64,000 nt of DNA from Corythucha ciliata (lineage: Eukaryota; Arthropoda; Insecta; Hemiptera; Tingidae): assembly GCA_038030265.1 (NCBI GenBank), contig JAWNBC010000095.1:223425-287424 (forward strand), in the 5' to 3' direction. Each line of letters begins with the position of its first letter. Position 1 is the first letter of the stretch. The notes under the pieces were generated by a model. That model searched no databases. It worked only from the letters and a program-made list of their open reading frames with translations, and was not told the origin of the DNA. Position numbers and translations under genes: made by a program. Below, piece by piece: positions 31,496 through 44,334 of this stretch.

Positions 31496-32923
31496 ATGAT
31501 CCACAAAGAAGCACTGGCTTTATACTGGGGTGTAAAAAAGTTTTTCCAATATCTGAAAGGCCAGAAGTTCACTTTGGTATCAGATCATAAACCTTTATTG
31601 GCTCTTTTTGGGGAACATAAAGGAATTCCAGAAATGGCTTCAGGTCGTTTACAGAGATGGGCTTTCTTCATTTCCGGATTAGATTATCACTTGGAGTACG
31701 TGAAAGGAGAGAAAAATGTCGCTGATTCTTTGTCCAGACTGAATGCCGACAAAGTTTCGACATCCAACGAGGAAGAAGAGGTAGAATATGTGAATTTGGT
31801 AGAAGAGGAGTTGAAAATTGATTTGTCGAAGATACGGACTTTGACACGGCGTGACCGGACGCTAAGCAAGGTTTTCGATTGGGTACGTAACGGCTGGAAA
31901 AAGGTTACCGATCCAACTTTTATGCCATTTTACGCTAAAAGAGACGAGCTGAGCATTGAGCAGGGCGTCCTTATGTGGGGGTATCGACTGGTGATCCCAG
32001 ATCAGTTCAAAAAATTGTTATTAAAAGAACTGCACTCCACTCATTTAGGAGTTCAAAAAATGAAATCACGGGCTCGGTCGTATTTCTGGTGGCCTGGGTT
32101 AGATGAAGAAATTGAGGCTTTGGCTAGAGGATGCTCGATTTGTGCAGGTCTTAGACAAGAGCCTAATAAAACGGAGCTTCAGAAATGGCCTAGTACAGAA
32201 AAACCCTTCGATCGCATCCATATAGATTTTTTGGGACCTTTCTTAAATAACATGTTTTTGATAGTTACAGATGCCTATAGCAAATGGCCGGAAGTCTACC
32301 AAATGAAAAGCACTTCAGCTAAGGCAACTGTTGACAGGTTGCGGGACTTATTTTCACGGTATGGACTTCCAAAAATACTGGTCTCGGATAACGGTCCGCA
32401 GTTCAGATCCCAAGAGTTTCAAGATTTTTGTAAGAAAAACGCGGTTTCACACATCCTTACTCCCCCGTTCCACCCATCGAGTAACGGAGCAGCGGAGAAT
32501 GCTGTGAAAACTTTCAAAATGGGATTGTTGAAAAATTTGAAAGGGAAAAATATTTCAGAGTTGAACACGGTTATTCATCGTTTTTTGTTTTCCTACAGAA
32601 CGTCAGTACATGCTACGACGGGAGAAACACCTGCGAAACGGATGTTTGGACGTGAAATAAGAACGTGCTTGGACTCATTGATGAAGACTTCAAATGAAGA
32701 AAAAGCTGAAAATCTTCAGGTCAAGAATTACCGAGGAACACGGAATGTGACATTCTGTCAAGGGGAAAAAGTCTTGTACAGGTGTTACTCAGATCCGAAG
32801 GCGAAGAAATGGAAAGAAGCCCTTGTGGAGAAAATGTTGGGGCGAAGAGTCTATTTAGTACGAGATCCTTCTACAAATATGACCACTAAAAGGCATGCTG
32901 ACCAGCTATTGAAGACAAGTTAA
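31496..32923 (+). pseudogene. Truncated RNase H-integrase frame, tandem unit 3
   Basis: Same 475-residue frame as unit 2. The following A tract is shorter and contains a single G. The LTR of this unit is at 32983-33105. Confidence 0.85.
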
Positions 32924-32934
32924 TAATGAAATTA

Positions 32935-32966
<32 letters not shown>

Positions 32967-33816
32967 AAAAAAAGGAAAGTAATGTGAGGTTTGAACACAT
33001 GAGTTGAAAAACAATAAAAACAGTTTTGATTTGGTTGTCTATGTGAAACTGTTTCATTTCACTCGGGTTCTCTGAACACGAGTTTTCAGGGTATCCGACA
33101 TTACAAAGGTGTTGCGCGATAGGTTGCATGTCGAAATGCATTGGAGGAGTTAACATGGACATACGATTTTCATGTGTGATACCTTATCTAAATAGTGCTG
33201 AATAATTAATTTAAACTCTTCAAGCCCCCACTTTTCATTTGATCTATTTACTGTTCGTCTTTGTTCCATACGATTCATTAAAATTGTCTGAAAATGAACA
33301 GTGAACAGAGCTCATTGGAAAGAAAAAAGGACTTGAAAAAGAGAAAAGAGTGGATGTGATTTACAACCCGAACACCCTGTCACCACCAGCCCCCTAACGA
33401 CCTGTCCATGCCCCCCGGAACGTTCCGCCCAGAGCTCATGCCCGGCCCTGGTCGCTGTAAGCGCTAGAATCATGACTTCGTTTATCCCCCAAGAAAGCTC
33501 TCTTTAGAGAATATAGAAGCTCCTTGCTCGGGAAGCGATACGAATTTTATAGTCACCCCTATACCCTTCAAAAAAACACTCTGCGTCTACTACCACTTTA
33601 ATTATTCTATACATTATCACAGATCAATTACACCGTTTTGAAATGAAGTAAGTACACAAGGAAAATAGACTAAAGAGGTATGCTCTTAATTTTCAACCAA
33701 TTATTATTGTTTGTGCCATGACGTCATGGGATGACAAATTTTTAAAAAAATAACAGGTGGCACAATTAATTAATTATTAATTAATTAATTAATTAATAAC
33801 GGAGCAGCGGTATTCG

Positions 33817-35244
33817 ATGATCCACAAAGAAGCACTGGCTTTATACTGGGGTGTAAAAAAGTTTTTCCAATATCTGAAAGGCCAGAAGTTCACTTTGGTA
33901 TCAGATCATAAACCTTTATTGGCTCTTTTTGGGGAACATAAAGGAATTCCAGAAATGGCTTCAGGTCGTTTACAGAGATGGGCTTTCTTCATTTCCGGAT
34001 TAGATTATCACTTGGAGTACGTGAAAGGAGAGAAAAATGTCGCTGATTCTTTGTCCAGACTGAATGCCGACAAAGTTTCGACATCCAACGAGGAAGAAGA
34101 GGTAGAATATGTGAATTTGGTAGAAGAGGAGTTGAAAATTGATTTGTCGAAGATACGGACTTTGACACGGCGTGACCGGACGCTAAGCAAGGTTTTCGAT
34201 TGGGTACGTAACGGCTGGAAAAAGGTTACCGATCCAACTTTTATGCCATTTTACGCTAAAAGAGACGAGCTGAGCATTGAGCAGGGCGTCCTTATGTGGG
34301 GGTATCGACTGGTGATCCCAGATCAGTTCAAAAAATTGTTATTAAAAGAACTGCACTCCACTCATTTAGGAGTTCAAAAAATGAAATCACGGGCTCGGTC
34401 GTATTTCTGGTGGCCTGGGTTAGATGAAGAAATTGAGGCTTTGGCTAGAGGATGCTCGATTTGTGCAGGTCTTAGACAAGAGCCTAATAAAACGGAGCTT
34501 CAGAAATGGCCTAGTACAGAAAAACCCTTCGATCGCATCCATATAGATTTTTTGGGACCTTTCTTAAATAACATGTTTTTGATAGTTACAGATGCCTATA
34601 GCAAATGGCCGGAAGTCTACCAAATGAAAAGCACTTCAGCTAAGGCAACTGTTGACAGGTTGCGGGACTTATTTTCACGGTATGGACTTCCAAAAATACT
34701 GGTCTCGGATAACGGTCCGCAGTTCAGATCCCAAGAGTTTCAAGATTTTTGTAAGAAAAACGCGGTTTCACACATCCTTACTCCCCCGTTCCACCCATCG
34801 AGTAACGGAGCAGCGGAGAATGCTGTGAAAACTTTCAAAATGGGATTGTTGAAAAATTTGAAAGGGAAAAATATTTCAGAGTTGAACACGGTTATTCATC
34901 GTTTTTTGTTTTCCTACAGAACGTCAGTACATGCTACGACGGGAGAAACACCTGCGAAACGGATGTTTGGACGTGAAATAAGAACGTGCTTGGACTCATT
35001 GATGAAGACTTCAAATGAAGAAAAAGCTGAAAATCTTCAGGTCAAGAATTACCGAGGAACACGGAATGTGACATTCTGTCAAGGGGAAAAAGTCTTGTAC
35101 AGGTGTTACTCAGATCCGAAGGCGAAGAAATGGAAAGAAGCCCTTGTGGAGAAAATGTTGGGGCGAAGAGTCTATTTAGTACGAGATCCTTCTACAAATA
35201 TGACCACTAAAAGGCATGCTGACCAGCTATTGAAGACAAGTTAA
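33817..35244 (+). pseudogene. Truncated RNase H-integrase frame, tandem unit 4
   Basis: Same 475-residue frame as unit 2, no substitution in the protein. The LTR of this unit is at 35306-35428. Confidence 0.85.
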
Positions 35245-35257
35245 TAATGAAATTAAA

Positions 35258-35289
<32 letters not shown>

Positions 35290-36139
35290 AAAAAAAGGAA
35301 AGTAATGTGAGGTTTGAACACATGAGTTGAAAAACAATAAAAACAGTTTTGATTTGGTTGTCTATGTGAAACTGTTTCATTTCACTCGGGTTCTCTGAAC
35401 ACGAGTTTTCAGGGTATCCGACATTACAAAGGTGTTGCGCGATAGGTTGCATGTCGAAATGCATTGGAGGAGTTAACATGGACATACGATTTTCATGTGT
35501 GATACCTTATCTAAATAGTGCTGAATAATTAATTTAAACTCTTCAAGCCCCCACTTTTCATTTGATCTATTTACTGTTCGTCTTTGTTCCATACGATTCA
35601 TTAAAATTGTCTGAAAATGAACAGTGAACAGAGCTCATTGGAAAGAAAAAAGGACTTGAAAAAGAGAAAAGAGTGGATGTGATTTACAACCCGAACACCC
35701 TGTCACCACCAGCCCCCTAACGACCTGTCCATGCCCCCCGGAACGTTCCGCCCAGAGCTCATGCCCGGCCCTGGTCGCTGTAAGCGCTAGAATCATGACT
35801 TCGTTTATCCCCCAAGAAAGCTCTCTTTAGAGAATATAGAAGCTCCTTGCTCGGGAAGCGATACGAATTTTATAGTCACCCCTATACCCTTCAAAAAAAC
35901 ACTCTGCGTCTACTACCACTTTAATTATTCTATACATTATCACAGATCAATTACACCGTTTTGAAATGAAGTAAGTACACAAGGAAAATAGACTAAAGAG
36001 GTATGCTCTTAATTTTCAACCAATTATTATTGTTTGTGCCATGACGTCATGGGATGACAAATTTTTAAAAAAATAACAGGTGGCACAATTAATTAATTAT
36101 TAATTAATTAATTAATTAATAACGGAGCAGCGGTATTCG

Positions 36140-37567
36140 ATGATCCACAAAGAAGCACTGGCTTTATACTGGGGTGTAAAAAAGTTTTTCCAATATCTGA
36201 AAGGCCAGAAGTTCACTTTGGTATCAGATCATAAACCTTTATTGGCTCTTTTTGGGGAACATAAAGGAATTCCAGAAATGGCTTCAGGTCGTTTACAGAG
36301 ATGGGCTTTCTTCATTTCCGGATTAGATTATCACTTGGAGTACGTGAAAGGAGAGAAAAATGTCGCTGATTCTTTGTCCAGACTGAATGCCGACAAAGTT
36401 TCGACATCCAACGAGGAAGAAGAGGTAGAATATGTGAATTTGGTAGAAGAGGAGTTGAAAATTGATTTGTCGAAGATACGGACTTTGACACGGCGTGACC
36501 GGACGCTAAGCAAGGTTTTCGATTGGGTACGTAACGGCTGGAAAAAGGTTACCGATCCAACTTTTATGCCATTTTACGCTAAAAGAGACGAGCTGAGCAT
36601 TGAGCAGGGCGTCCTTATGTGGGGGTATCGACTGGTGATCCCAGATCAGTTCAAAAAATTGTTATTAAAAGAACTGCACTCCACTCATTTAGGAGTTCAA
36701 AAAATGAAATCACGGGCTCGGTCGTATTTCTGGTGGCCTGGGTTAGATGAAGAAATTGAGGCTTTGGCTAGAGGATGCTCGATTTGTGCAGGTCTTAGAC
36801 AAGAGCCTAATAAAACGGAGCTTCAGAAATGGCCTAGTACAGAAAAACCCTTCGATCGCATCCATATAGATTTTTTGGGACCTTTCTTAAATAACATGTT
36901 TTTGATAGTTACAGATGCCTATAGCAAATGGCCGGAAGTCTACCAAATGAAAAGCACTTCAGCTAAGGCAACTGTTGACAGGTTGCGGGACTTATTTTCA
37001 CGGTATGGACTTCCAAAAATACTGGTCTCGGATAACGGTCCGCAGTTCAGATCCCAAGAGTTTCAAGATTTTTGTAAGAAAAACGCGGTTTCACACATCC
37101 TTACTCCCCCGTTCCACCCATCGAGTAACGGAGCAGCGGAGAATGCTGTGAAAACTTTCAAAATGGGATTGTTGAAAAATTTGAAAGGGAAAAATATTTC
37201 AGAGTTGAACACGGTTATTCATCGTTTTTTGTTTTCCTACAGAACGTCAGTACATGCTACGACGGGAGAAACACCTGCGAAACGGATGTTTGGACGTGAA
37301 ATAAGAACGTGCTTGGACTCATTGATGAAGACTTCAAATGAAGAAAAAGCTGAAAATCTTCAGGTCAAGAATTACCGAGGAACACGGAATGTGACATTCT
37401 GTCAAGGGGAAAAAGTCTTGTACAGGTGTTACTCAGATCCGAAGGCGAAGAAATGGAAAGAAGCCCTTGTGGAGAAAATGTTGGGGCGAAGAGTCTATTT
37501 AGTACGAGATCCTTCTACAAATATGACCACTAAAAGGCATGCTGACCAGCTATTGAAGACAAGTTAA
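36140..37567 (+). pseudogene. Truncated RNase H-integrase frame, tandem unit 5
   Basis: Same 475-residue frame. The LTR of this unit is at 37633-37755. Its spacer continues past the ATTA run into unique DNA (ATTTTTATACATAG), so this is the true right edge of the array. Confidence 0.85.
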
Positions 37568-37579
37568 TAATGAAATTAA

Positions 37580-37611
<32 letters not shown>

Positions 37612-38301
37612 AAAAAAAAAAAAGGAAAGTAATGTGAGGTTTGAACACATGAGTTGAAAAACAATAAAAACAGTTTTGATTTGGTTGTCTATGTGAAACT
37701 GTTTCATTTCACTCGGGTTCTCTGAACACGAGTTTTCAGGGTATCCGACATTACAAAGGTGTTGCGCGATAGGTTGCATGTCGAAATGCATTGGAGGAGT
37801 TAACATGGACATACGATTTTCATGTGTGATACCTTATCTAAATAGTGCTGAATAATTAATTTAAACTCTTCAAGCCCCCACTTTTCATTTGATCTATTTA
37901 CTGTTCGTCTTTGTTCCATACGATTCATTAAAATTGTCTGAAAATGAACAGTGAACAGAGCTCATTGGAAAGAAAAAAGGACTTGAAAAAGAGAAAAGAG
38001 TGGATGTGATTTACAACCCGAACACCCTGTCACCACCAGCCCCCTAACGACCTGTCCATGCCCCCCGGAACGTTCCGCCCAGAGCTCATGCCCGGCCCTG
38101 GTCGCTGTAAGCGCTAGAATCATGACTTCGTTTATCCCCCAAGAAAGCTCTCTTTAGAGAATATAGAAGCTCCTTGCTCGGGAAGCGATACGAATTTTAT
38201 AGTCACCCCTATACCCTTCAAAAAAACACTCTGCGTCTACTACCACTTTAATTATTCTATACATTATCACAGATCAATTACACCGTTTTGAAATGAAGTA
38301 A

Positions 38302-38927
38302 GTACACAAGGAAAATAGACTAAAGAGGTATGCTCTTAATTTTCAACCAATTATTATTGTTTGTGCCATGACGTCATGGGATGACAAATTTTTAAAAAAA
38401 TAACAGGTGGCACAATTAATTAATTAATTAATTAAATTTTTATACATAGATGACAGGAAACACTTTTAAACTTCAGCTTTATTGCCCAAACTATCTAAGA
38501 AATGCTTGTGAGCCTGATTGTCGTGGGCAGCAGGAAAGCCCTTCCTTGCTCCCTCATGAAGCTTACTGGGCGTTTCTCACTGATTCACATAATAAACTCG
38601 CCCGTCACTGCGCTGAGTGCTGTCTGTACTAAATACACGGGGCTTCACGTGGTACGTGTCAATTAACTGGCCCTTAAACATAAGGTCTAAGGAACAACTC
38701 CGTCAAATTATATCGCTGTAAAAAAAATTTCTTGGCACTTATTTTGGCTTTTCATTCATTTTGTGCTTGATCTTCAAAGAAATTCCAAGGAATCAACCAT
38801 GGGAGGGGAAGCTTCATATGTGAAGTTTGGTCCCTCATTATTTTTTTTACTCCCGTGACGTCAATTTTGACAAAAATTTCCTTAGTTACGAGCATACCTC
38901 TGTAAGTCTATTTACCTTGGTAAGTAC
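38302..38927. repeat. Inverted-repeat element spanning the array's right edge
   Basis: GTACACAAGGAAAATAGACT...GAGGTATGCTC at 38302-38332 is matched in inverse orientation by GAGCATACCTC...AGTCTATTTACCTTGG...GTAC at 38890-38927. Both arms also carry TGACGTCA-like sequence inside. The left arm is duplicated in every tandem unit, the right arm occurs once. So the element was present before the array formed. Confidence 0.55.
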
Positions 38928-38950
38928 ACACGTACGCGTAACCAATGCAA

Positions 38951-39392
38951 AACAATGAATCCCCCCCCTTTTTTAGATATATTATTAAATAATGAAAAAC
39001 AAAACAAAAATAACCAACTAAAGTCGACACACACAAAAATGTTGAAGAGGGTGGTAATAATAATAATTCAGCAACGAAAGAACTATTAGGTTTTTTATAT
39101 GTATTAATGCTAAACCTCTCATTACAGAGAAGTCGGTTTTGAGTAGCAAAACAAAATTGGGTGATGGTACACCGAAAATGGGATAAAAAAAGTCTTATTC
39201 GGATAGTGACCTATCTCTTTTTGTTTTTGAGCAATGATTTTATTTTCAATTTTTTAGCCAATTTACTGCTTTTTGACAAATGGGGAACTTGCATGAATGT
39301 CCGATTTGGGAGAAAAGTATATCGGTGAATTGGCACATGGACATAACGATATCAATGGTACTTGCAGCCCGATTGGTGCATTTGGTGATTTA
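38951..39392. other. Non-coding stretch
   Basis: AT-rich, no gene. GGGGAACTTGCATGAATGTC and GCAGCCCGATTGGTGCATTT at 39280-39385 match, in inverse order, sequence at about 61270-61370, so this is another dispersed repeat. Confidence 0.45.
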
Positions 39393-39517
39393 AGGTCTAT
39401 TCACACACATCAGTGCCGTGAACGGGACGTGACCCTTTAATTTCCATTGAGAATAATATTTTATTTGCCGGACGGGGCACGTCCCGTTCACGGCACTGAT
39501 GTGTGTGAATCGACCTT
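39393..39517. mobile_element. 125-bp MITE with TA target duplication
   Basis: AGGTC-TATTCACACACATCAG...GTGAACGGGACGTG at the left is mirrored by CACGTCCCGTTCAC...CTGATGTGTGTGAATCGACCT at the right, giving arms of about 42 bp. TA flanks both sides, as for Tc1/mariner-mobilised MITEs. Confidence 0.75.
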
Positions 39518-41744
39518 TACCCATTAGATCGCAGGGTAGCAGGTAGTGCGAAAATGACATTTTCCATAGAGGAGGAATAACATGGAGGGTGTGTCTTCAA
39601 AAATCCCAGACCAAATCATAACTGAAGGGAAAAGTATATTTTCAAGTGAAGCTACCCTTCCGGGTAAAGACGGAAACCTCTCATTTGACATTATTTATCC
39701 ATGTTTTTAATTTGAACCGTCTCGCAGTGACTTTATTTTCACGTTTTCTCACTTTATTTCTTTTTTCGCAAACCCGGAAAAACGAAAATCTGTCCGGTGT
39801 GCTGAAGTAACAGTGCGTGTATTCAACATTATTTTTAAAAGTGAGTATATTATCGTGCATAAATGAATGGCGTAGTCCATTGGTTTTCATAAAATACACA
39901 CCGATGACAAGATTGCTGAAGTACTTTACCTCGAGTTTCTTGTTTTTTGTTATTCTTTCTAGTTTCTAGTTGATTTCATAAATAAACCAAACTTGACAGC
40001 CGGCCGGCGCGCGCCGGGAGAGCATATTCCACATAACAGAACTAGAATTGTGGTTGTTTCATAGGCTTGCCCGCCGACAAAATCAGTAGATATGCAATTC
40101 AATAAATGAAGCAGGTAACGAATCGATAAACTATATTATTTCTGTTCTGTTTCTTCCCAAGTAGATGACGTTCAACAGCAGTCAACATGGGGTACTGCTC
40201 AACTTTCGGTTGTTATTTATAAACGGCTTGCCTTCAGTGTAGACAAACCCTCCGCGCGTGCTTGTGAAGAATTATTAACTTCATCGACGGTCTGTCTGTA
40301 CTACCCGTGGTCACTGACAGATAATAGACGTTTTGGATTCTTACTCTAAACAACGCTTCAACGTTGTATCATGGCTCGAGGGTTGAAACTTGTGCGTAAG
40401 GCCAGACCCAACGATCCGGCGCCGACTGCGAATGTTGGTGAGGTGGTGTAGGGGGATCTCACTTCACAGAAACCTCTAGCTTCGCCCCATCATACCATTC
40501 GAATTTATTAAAATATAGTATAGCCTCTAATTGATACAATTTTCTTCAGAATATTTTTGGAGTTGTATATGCCCAACACTTCTGTCAGTTCATTTTCGGA
40601 GCAACCTCTCTCAGAAGCCAAGTAAGAACTTGGAGCCGTACGTAAGAAAGAGTCACGTGTCGGGGCACGTGCTCCGACAGCAACTAGACAGTCGCAGCGC
40701 TTTGTTAAGTTCTAGGGTGGCGGGGGCTTTTATCTAACTATGTCAATTAGCATGCCGAGAAACAGAGTGGGTCTCTAATGAGCGATCCCCCAGAAAATTC
40801 GATTTTTATGGATCCAAACCCACGAAATTTGTTTCTGTAAGTGACAGATCCACTGAATTGCTGGAAGAGTCATGGCAGCGATTTGCTATTTTAATCAGCC
40901 GGCCCCGCAAAATTGCTTTTAAGGTGGGTCAAAAGCACGAAATAATACAGCAGTCGCGGTCTTGAGAGGGACGAGCTTGCGAAATTCTGTGTTGTAGGAG
41001 GAGAAGGAGGAGGAGGGAAAGTTGCAGACTCTGCAATGCAGAGCATGAAATGGAAAGGTCAGAAAGATCTGTATCAATTACCTGCAACCAGTTCTTTGAA
41101 GTTGTGGCTTGTTGGTTGTCAAAAGTTCTGCCCCTCGAAATTTCGTGTGCAAACTGTTATTCCATGTTTACCCCCCCCCCCTTCAATTAGATTACTTTAA
41201 ATAAAAATAATAAAATCGTTACATCACCTGTTGCATGGTGCTGTCGTCTGTATACTGGACTATCTTGAGCGGGCAAGATTGGCAAAATTTGGTTCTCTTA
41301 CTGGTTGGAGCACCAATAATCCATAAAATCTAGTACTTTAAAAAACCAATGAAGCGGATATGAATTCGCACGCACATCAGTAATGTGTGTGGGTTATGAG
41401 ATGGAGTGTTAGGCCCTTCGTCCACCGACGCAACGCAACTGCAACCCGACTCAAAAAAGAGTTTCTTAAGCGTTGCTTCACAGTCTGACCTTTGTATTCG
41501 AATGGTTTTTCGTCCACCGGCGCAACTCACGCTCGACTAAATGCAACGCAATCCAAAAGCAACAGGAGTGTTCAGTTGGGAGTTGCAGTTTCATGCGATT
41601 TTTTCTTGTCTCAAGTTTTCAAATTCTGTCTCAAATTTATTTTAAAAAAACCCCGGTTATTTAACTTTTTTCAACAAGATGTCGGAGGATACCTTGTTTT
41701 GTGTGAAACTGGTTCGAGCGGTTGAAGAACTACCCTACTTTATA
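39518..41744. other. Non-coding stretch
   Basis: No gene recognised. It contains a C-run (41170-41180) and a repeated TTCGTCCACCGRCGCAAC motif (41418 and 41509), probably part of a small element. Open frames of 60-78 codons show no motif. Confidence 0.4.
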
Positions 41745-43182
41745 TAGGGTGTTTCTGAAATGGATGTCAATATTTAGGCTGGTGATTCCACGTCACAAAT
41801 GCGTCAAAAAAAGTCATATTGACCATAGTCCGATTCCTAATAGTTTCCGAGATATTCACGGATTTAGTAGTTTTCAAAATGACCTTGTTTTCTTGAAGAA
41901 AAACGTCCGTACCTTGGCAACCAGATAAGTCACGTCAAATCTGATGGCACCGTTGGAAAGGCCAGACTTTTTTCTATGTCGTTTAGTGTTATTTGCTTGA
42001 ATTTCTCCAACTCCTGCTGAGAAATTCAGCGTCAAACTTGAAATTGCTTTTAATGTTACCCATGCTGACTAGGTTTTGAAGTCGATTTTCTCAGCAACAA
42101 GTGGTTTCCAAGATGACCTTTTTTCATAAAAGTTGGCGCATGGTGTCAGCATCATTATGGTATTTTGACATCACCTTCCGTCTCGGATATGTTTCCGATT
42201 ATTGCAAAATAATGACTGAAAAACCCATTTTGGTGCTCATTACTCCAATACTCCTTCTTCACGAATAACTCGAGAAAAAACTTGATAAATTTTTGCTATC
42301 CATTCTTGACTAAGAAGGGCCTCTGAAAGTGAACATTTTCCAATGATGAACGACTCAACTGTGCTGAAGACACAGTAGGTGGTGACACAGAACATGTGGT
42401 GATTTAGGCCTATAAAGAAATGTCCTTATTAATCGTTGAATGGTCCTCAGAGTCGGATCTTCCGCGACTACTATTAATAAGGATGAATAACGATTAATAA
42501 GGACATTTCTTTATAGGCCTAAATCACAACTTGTTCTCTGTCACCACCTACTGTGTCTTCAGCACAGTTGAGTCCTTCATCATTGGAAAATGTTCACTTT
42601 CAGAGGCCCTTTTTAGTCAAGAATGGATGGCAAACATTCATCATGTTTTTGTCGAGTTATTCGTGAAGAAAGACTATTTGAGTAATGAGCACTAAAACGG
42701 ATTTTTCAGCAATCATTTTGGAATAATCTAAAAAATATCCGAGATGGAAGGTGATGTTAAGATACCATAATGATGCTGATACCACGCGCCAACTTTTCTG
42801 AAAAAAGGTCATCGTGGAAACCACTTGTTGCTGAGAAAATCGACTTCAAAACCTAGTCAGCATGGGTAACATTAAAAGCAATTTCAACTTTGATGCTGAT
42901 TTTCTCAGCAGGAGTGGGATAAATTCCAGTAAATAGCACAGAACGACGTAGAAAAAAGTCTGGCCTTTCCAACGGTGCCATCAGATTTGACGTGACTCAC
43001 CTGGTTGCTAAGGTACGGACGATTTTCTTCTAGAAAACAAGGTCATTTTGTAAACTACTAAATCCGTGAATATCTCGGAAACTATTAGGAATCGTACTAG
43101 GGTCAATATGACTTTTTATGACGCATTTGTGACGTGGAATTACCAACCTAAATATTGACATCCATTTCAGAAACACCCTGTA
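41745..43182. mobile_element. Giant foldback element, 0.69-kb inverted arms
   Basis: Left arm about 41747-42437, loop about 51 bp, right arm about 42489-43180. The arms match along their whole length with scattered mismatches (for example AGGGTGTTTCTGAAATGG at both outer ends and CCTTATTAATCGTT at both inner ends). TATA/TA-type sequence lies at both edges. There is no coding capacity. A transcript of either strand would fold into a nearly complete hairpin. Confidence 0.9.
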
Positions 43183-43653
43183 TATGGCTCTTTTTTGTTA
43201 GCACGATCACGGTCGCAATTTTCTACTTAGGGCAACCAAATTTGGTCTAAAAATCAATAGCGTGAATATCTCGGACGAGTTCGTGATCCAGATGAATCGG
43301 TCCACGCGAACGGTGTGAAAGAGGGGTTTGAATTAGTTGAAAATTCGCTACCGCACGGCTGTTGCTGCTATTGCCCCCAAAATTGACTCGAGTAATGAGA
43401 AATGAACGCGCTTTCGTATGAGACCCTAGTGAACCAAATCCGTTGATATGGCAGGGGAGTTCTCGACGGAGGGGAGCTATTAAATTAACGCTATGCCTTA
43501 CTGGACCACCCAATTACCAAAAAATGTCATTGACAATGTATTTTGAGCCGTCTCTTTTATTTGATTTGCCTACAGCCTAATAAATCTTGAGTAAAAAATC
43601 CTGAGGTGGGCCAAAAAGGGAGGAACAAAAAAAATTTTAAAAAAAATTGTTTC
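43183..43653. other. Non-coding stretch
   Basis: No supported gene. An 88-codon minus frame at 43247-43513 has no motif. Confidence 0.4.
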
Positions 43654-43700
43654 GGATTCGAACCAGGCACTCCGCAAATAGTGACATACCATTTAACCTA
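43654..43700 (-). other. tRNA-like internal promoter boxes (possible SINE or tRNA relic)
   Basis: On the minus strand TAGGTTAAATGG resembles a pol III A box and GGTTCGAATCC is a perfect B box, 25 bp apart, followed by T runs that could terminate pol III. The rest does not fold into a complete tRNA. Probably a tRNA-derived SINE or pseudo-tRNA. Confidence 0.35.
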
Positions 43701-43731
43701 ATTTAACTGATCTGAAAATTAACGTAATCTG

Positions 43732-44150
43732 AAAAAAGTTTTGTTCCGACAGCAGCCTGTCGGGGAAAGTGCATTTCATTCATGCGACAATCGAGTCAAA
43801 CCTCATAAGTTAGAACGATATCAATCAATTATGAATGAAATTTAGGCCGGGATAAATATTTTAATTGCAAATAACTCCTCTAACAAGAGTCCGCCTTCCC
43901 ATATCGTAGAGGCAACCAAACCGACTCTGTTTCATTTTTCATTTTCATCATTTTGTTCCCCCTCAGTTGGTGCCAAAAAAGGGGCCTGCGGTAAAAAGAA
44001 ACGCGATTTTATGATTTTGACTTTCTATACCACGGCCTAAATATCATTGATAATTGATTGATATCGTTCTAACTTATGAGGTTTGACTCGATTGTCGCAT
44101 GAATGAAATGCACTTTCCCCGACAGGCTGCTGTCGGAACAAAACTTTTTT
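43732..44150. mobile_element. MITE, 419 bp, with 118-bp inverted ends
   Basis: Arms 43732-43849 and 44033-44150 are nearly identical inverted copies (AAAAAAGTTTTGTTCCGACA at both outer ends, ATTTAGGCCG at both inner ends). There are no coding frames. A decayed relative of the end sequence occurs at 61845-61880. Confidence 0.85.
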
Positions 44151-44334
44151 TTTATGTTTTTTTTTTTTTTTTTTTTTTTTAATGGAGGACCACTAGTCTG
44201 ATGTCAAAATATAATAAGACGAGCATTGAACAGAGATTCCGGTTCCCATCACAAGCGTGCTTAAAAGGGAACCGTAGCATTTGTGTGCAAATATGCTTGT
44301 AGAAACGTTTATAAGTTGTACATTAAATAAATGC

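Larger units (their letters stand above)
26832..38436 (+). repeat. Five-copy head-to-tail array of a 2.32-kb unit
   Basis: Unit boundaries are at AACGGAGCAGCGG: 26832, 29152, 31477, 33798 and 36121. Unit lengths are 2320, 2325, 2321 and 2323; the last runs to about 38436. Each unit holds the gypsy 3' part (RNase H from codon 763, integrase, A tract, LTR) plus about 690 bp of former flanking DNA (from AAGGTGTTGCG to an ATTA repeat). The first unit is the end of the intact element. The 475-residue proteins of all units are identical. Differences are confined to the A tract and the ATTA tract. It is either a very recent tandem amplification or an assembly artefact. Confidence 0.9.

Noticed and set aside
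26832..38436. Tandem repeats considered as a CRISPR-like array
   Set aside because: Units are 2.3 kb, contain retrotransposon genes, and the organism is eukaryotic.
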